Made by a program: the position numbers and the translations under genes. Shown in pieces: positions 62,517 through 64,000 of a stretch of 64,000 nt of DNA (within the stretch, counting starts at the first letter, position 1; each line of letters starts with the position of its first letter). Below the pieces are notes generated by a model. That model ran no database searches, was not told the DNA's origin, and saw only the letters and a list, made by a program, of their open reading frames with translations. Source of the stretch: an uncultured Kiloniellales bacterium (GTDB lineage: Bacteria > Pseudomonadota > Alphaproteobacteria > Kiloniellales > JAKSDN01); the NCBI GenBank assembly GCA_947258885.1, contig CAMYKD010000004.1, positions 1 to 64,000 of the forward strand. The letters run 5' to 3'.

Positions 62517-63392
62517 CTACTTGTTGGCGCGGCCGGCCTCCGTGGCGATCAGGGTCTCCTTGCGCCGGACGCCCCAGCGGTAGCCGCCGAGCGCGCCGTC
62601 CTGGCGCAGCACCCGATGGCAGGGCACGATCAGCGGCACCGGGTTGGTGGCGCAGGCCCGAGCCACCGCGCGCTGTCCCCGGGGCAGGCCGAGCCGTTTC
62701 GCGATCTCGGAATAGCTGCGGGTCTCGCCGTAGGGGATCGCGATCAGCTCCTGCCAGACCCGGCGTTGGAATGCGGTTGCCCGGACGTCGAGCGGTAGGT
62801 CGAGGTGCGGCGTCTCGCCCGCCAGATAGGCGACCAGAAGCTCCAGCGCTGGGCCGATGGTCACGCTGTCGCGGACGACCGACCGGGCGGCCGGAAACTC
62901 GGCCTGGAGGGCCCGGACCAGCGGCTCCTCCCGCTCGCCCAGGCACACGAAGCATACGCCTTGCGCCGTGGCGGCGACCAGAAGCCGGCCGAGCGGGGCG
63001 GCGACGACGTCGTAGACGATCTCCGCCCCCTTGCCGCCCTTGGCGTAGGAGGCCGGCGTCATGCCGAGCTGCCGGCGGGCACCTTCGTAGACCCGGCTGG
63101 ACGAGCCGTAGCCGGCCTCGTAGGTCGCGCCGGCGATGGACTCGCCGCGCTTCAGCCCGGCGCGGAAGCGCGCCGCCCGCCTGGCGTCGCCATAGTCGCG
63201 CGGGCTGACCCCGGTGGCCTTCTTGAACAGGCGCTGCAGGTGCCAGGGGCTGACCTCCAGGTGGCCGGCCAGCTCGGCCAGGGTCACCGGCTCGCCGTCC
63301 TGCCCGTCGATGTAGGCACAGGCCCGGCGGACCAGGTCCACGTGGTGTGCGGGGGCCGTGTTCCTGGCTGCCATGGCGCTCTCCGGGGTCAT
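62517..63392 (-). CDS. Ada-type AraC / methylated-DNA cysteine methyltransferase (short form)
   Basis: The 291-residue protein combines an AraC-type HTH region (VTLAELAGHLEVSPWHLQRLFKKATGVSPRDYGDARR) with a methyltransferase domain carrying the acceptor Cys in VPCHRVLRQDGALGGYRWG. The N-terminal zinc/phosphotriester domain of E. coli Ada (with Cys38) is missing. It should repair O6-methylguanine in DNA and may also activate alkylation-response genes, though without the usual methylation switch. The ATG at 63392 follows TGGAGGAAC. Confidence 0.93.
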   Translation of the reverse strand: MTPESAMAARNTAPAHHVDLVRRACAYIDGQDGEPVTLAELAGHLEVSPWHLQRLFKKATGVSPRDYGDARRAARFRAGLKRGESIAGATYEAGYGSSSRVYEGARRQLGMTPASYAKGGKGAEIVYDVVAAPLGRLLVAATAQGVCFVCLGEREEPLVRALQAEFPAARSVVRDSVTIGPALELLVAYLAGETPHLDLPLDVRATAFQRRVWQELIAIPYGETRSYSEIAKRLGLPRGQRAVARACATNPVPLIVPCHRVLRQDGALGGYRWGVRRKETLIATEAGRANK

Positions 63393-63515
63393 CGTCGCGT
63401 TCCTCCATCTCATTGTGACCGGTATTCATGTAGCGGGGAAGGCGCGATCCCTCTATCCGAAGCTTGCGCGCCGGACGTGAAAGGTCGAATTCGGTCGGGT
63501 CGGTATGGCTTGGGG

Positions 63516-63530
63516 TGACAGGGCCTGTCA
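63516..63530. promoter_or_regulatory. Palindrome in the ada-ugpB divergent region
   Basis: TGACAGGGCCTGTCA is a perfect 7-1-7 palindrome lying between the divergent Ada-type gene and ugpB, 97 bases before the ugpB ATG. It contains CTGTCAT, which resembles a Pho-box half-site, but no second half at 11 bases. It could be an operator for either gene. Confidence 0.35.
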
Positions 63531-63626
63531 TAAGGGCTTAACATTCCCGCAACGAAGCGAGCGTGGTCGACCCCTATGGTGGGGGCCGGGGCAGGTAACG
63601 CCCGTTGCCAAAGAGGGAGGAGTCCA

Positions 63627-64000
63627 ATGACACAAAGAAGCAGTTTAGTCGCCGCCGCCGTGGCGCTGGCCATCGCGGGCGGAGCCGGCACGGCCTCCGC
63701 GCAGACCGAGATCCAGTGGTGGCACGCCATGGGCGGTGCGCTCGGTGAGCGCGTCGTAGAAATCGCCGACAATTTCAACCGGTCGCAATCCGAGTACAAG
63801 CTGGTGCCGGTGAACAAGGGCAATTACACGGAAACCGTGACCGCGGGCATCGCCGCGTTCCGGGCCGGCAAGCCGCCCCACATCCTGCAGGTCTTCGAGG
63901 TCGGTACAGCGACCATGATGGGGGCCAAGGGGGCGATCAAGCCGGTCTACGAATTGATGGCCGAGACCGGCGCGCCTTTCGATCCCAGCGACTACCTGGG
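63627..64000 (+). CDS. ugpB: sn-glycerol-3-phosphate ABC transporter substrate-binding protein (partial)
   Basis: The frame opens at the ATG at 63627 after GAGGGAGGAG and runs off the window. It is absent from the ORF track because no stop is reached. A signal peptide (LVAAAVALAIAGGAGTASAQ) precedes EIQWWHAMGGALGERV, NKGNYTETVTAGIAAFRAGK and HILQVFEVGTATMMGAKGAIKPVYELM, which match UgpB closely. UgpB captures glycerol 3-phosphate or glycerophosphodiesters in the periplasm for the UgpAEC transporter, presumably encoded next. Confidence 0.93.
   Translation, partial: MTQRSSLVAAAVALAIAGGAGTASAQTEIQWWHAMGGALGERVVEIADNFNRSQSEYKLVPVNKGNYTETVTAGIAAFRAGKPPHILQVFEVGTATMMGAKGAIKPVYELMAETGAPFDPSDYL

Noticed and set aside
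63516-63545. Pho box upstream of ugpB
   Set aside because: Only one CTGTCAT half-site is present; the 11-base-spaced second half is poor. It is listed only as a palindrome.

Overview
The window is a GC-rich, gene-dense bacterial chromosome segment in which nearly every base is coding and intergenic gaps are short. The gene set and gene order point to an alphaproteobacterium, most likely of the Rhodospirillales type. Evidence for this is the fabA-fabB-fabI block next to irr, a MucR-type regulator and Fur beside tsaB-rimI and miaB-phoH-ybeY-corC-lnt, a TIGR02186 (Alph_Pro_TM) protein beside a TauE exporter, a fused YlxR/L7Ae gene between nusA and infB, and the run mutM ... rpsT-dnaA-dnaN-recF-gyrB. 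I see no phage, CRISPR array, tRNA or rRNA gene. The content is mainly core genome with a few small accessory pieces.

Layout. 1-5.6 kb: end of murJ, trpS, a TauE/TIGR02186/universal-stress group, a NifU-type Fe-S scaffold and a Bax-like glucosaminidase. 5.6-18.5 kb: polysaccharide deacetylase, a RutE-type nitroreductase, tsaB-rimI, mucR, fur, the miaB-phoH-ybeY-corC-lnt run, an XRE regulator, metK and trmB. 18.5-28.2 kb: the transcription/translation operon rimP-nusA-ylxR-infB-rbfA-truB-rpsO-pnp, preceded by a promoter and an intrinsic terminator inside its leader. 28.3-32.4 kb: a GDPD phosphodiesterase, the unsaturated-fatty-acid genes fabA-fabB-fabI and divergent irr. 32.4-36.1 kb: a rubrerythrin / CCG-type Fe-S protein / DUF3501 group whose promoter carries an Irr-box-like repeat, then a SmtB-type metal sensor with its operator and a CDF efflux pump. 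36.2-39.6 kb: a coupled small membrane ORF and a sensor kinase with a degenerate ATPase domain, an SH3 protein and a hydroxyacid dehydrogenase. 39.6-47.6 kb (minus strand): PlsB-like acyltransferase, moeB, cysK with an Rrf2 regulator, dut, coaBC, ubiB, ubiE. 47.7-57.3 kb: mutM, a small secreted protein, an enoyl-CoA hydratase, rpsT, dnaA, dnaN, recF, gyrB. 57.3-64 kb: GNAT, PBP1A-type peptidoglycan synthase, Bcr/CflA pump, a MITE-like repeat, a VOC protein, a SprT/M48-like metalloprotease, a short Ada-type alkyltransferase and the start of ugpB.

Themes and highlights. Iron and metal control recurs (Fur, Irr, Nfu scaffold, rubrerythrin group, zinc-type ArsR/CDF). The observations most worth following are: (a) the Irr-box-bearing rubrerythrin / Fe-S / DUF3501 operon, a conserved-looking group of unknown role; (b) a 35-bp perfect tandem duplication that shifts the reading frame at the 3' end of recF and makes recF overlap gyrB; (c) a 180-bp element with 32-bp terminal inverted repeats, resembling a MITE, immediately upstream of a VOC gene; (d) a promoter-terminator leader in front of rimP-nusA; (e) a small membrane ORF coupled to a sensor kinase that lacks the N-box Asn and a G1-box Gly. 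All functional statements come from motif reading without database searches.
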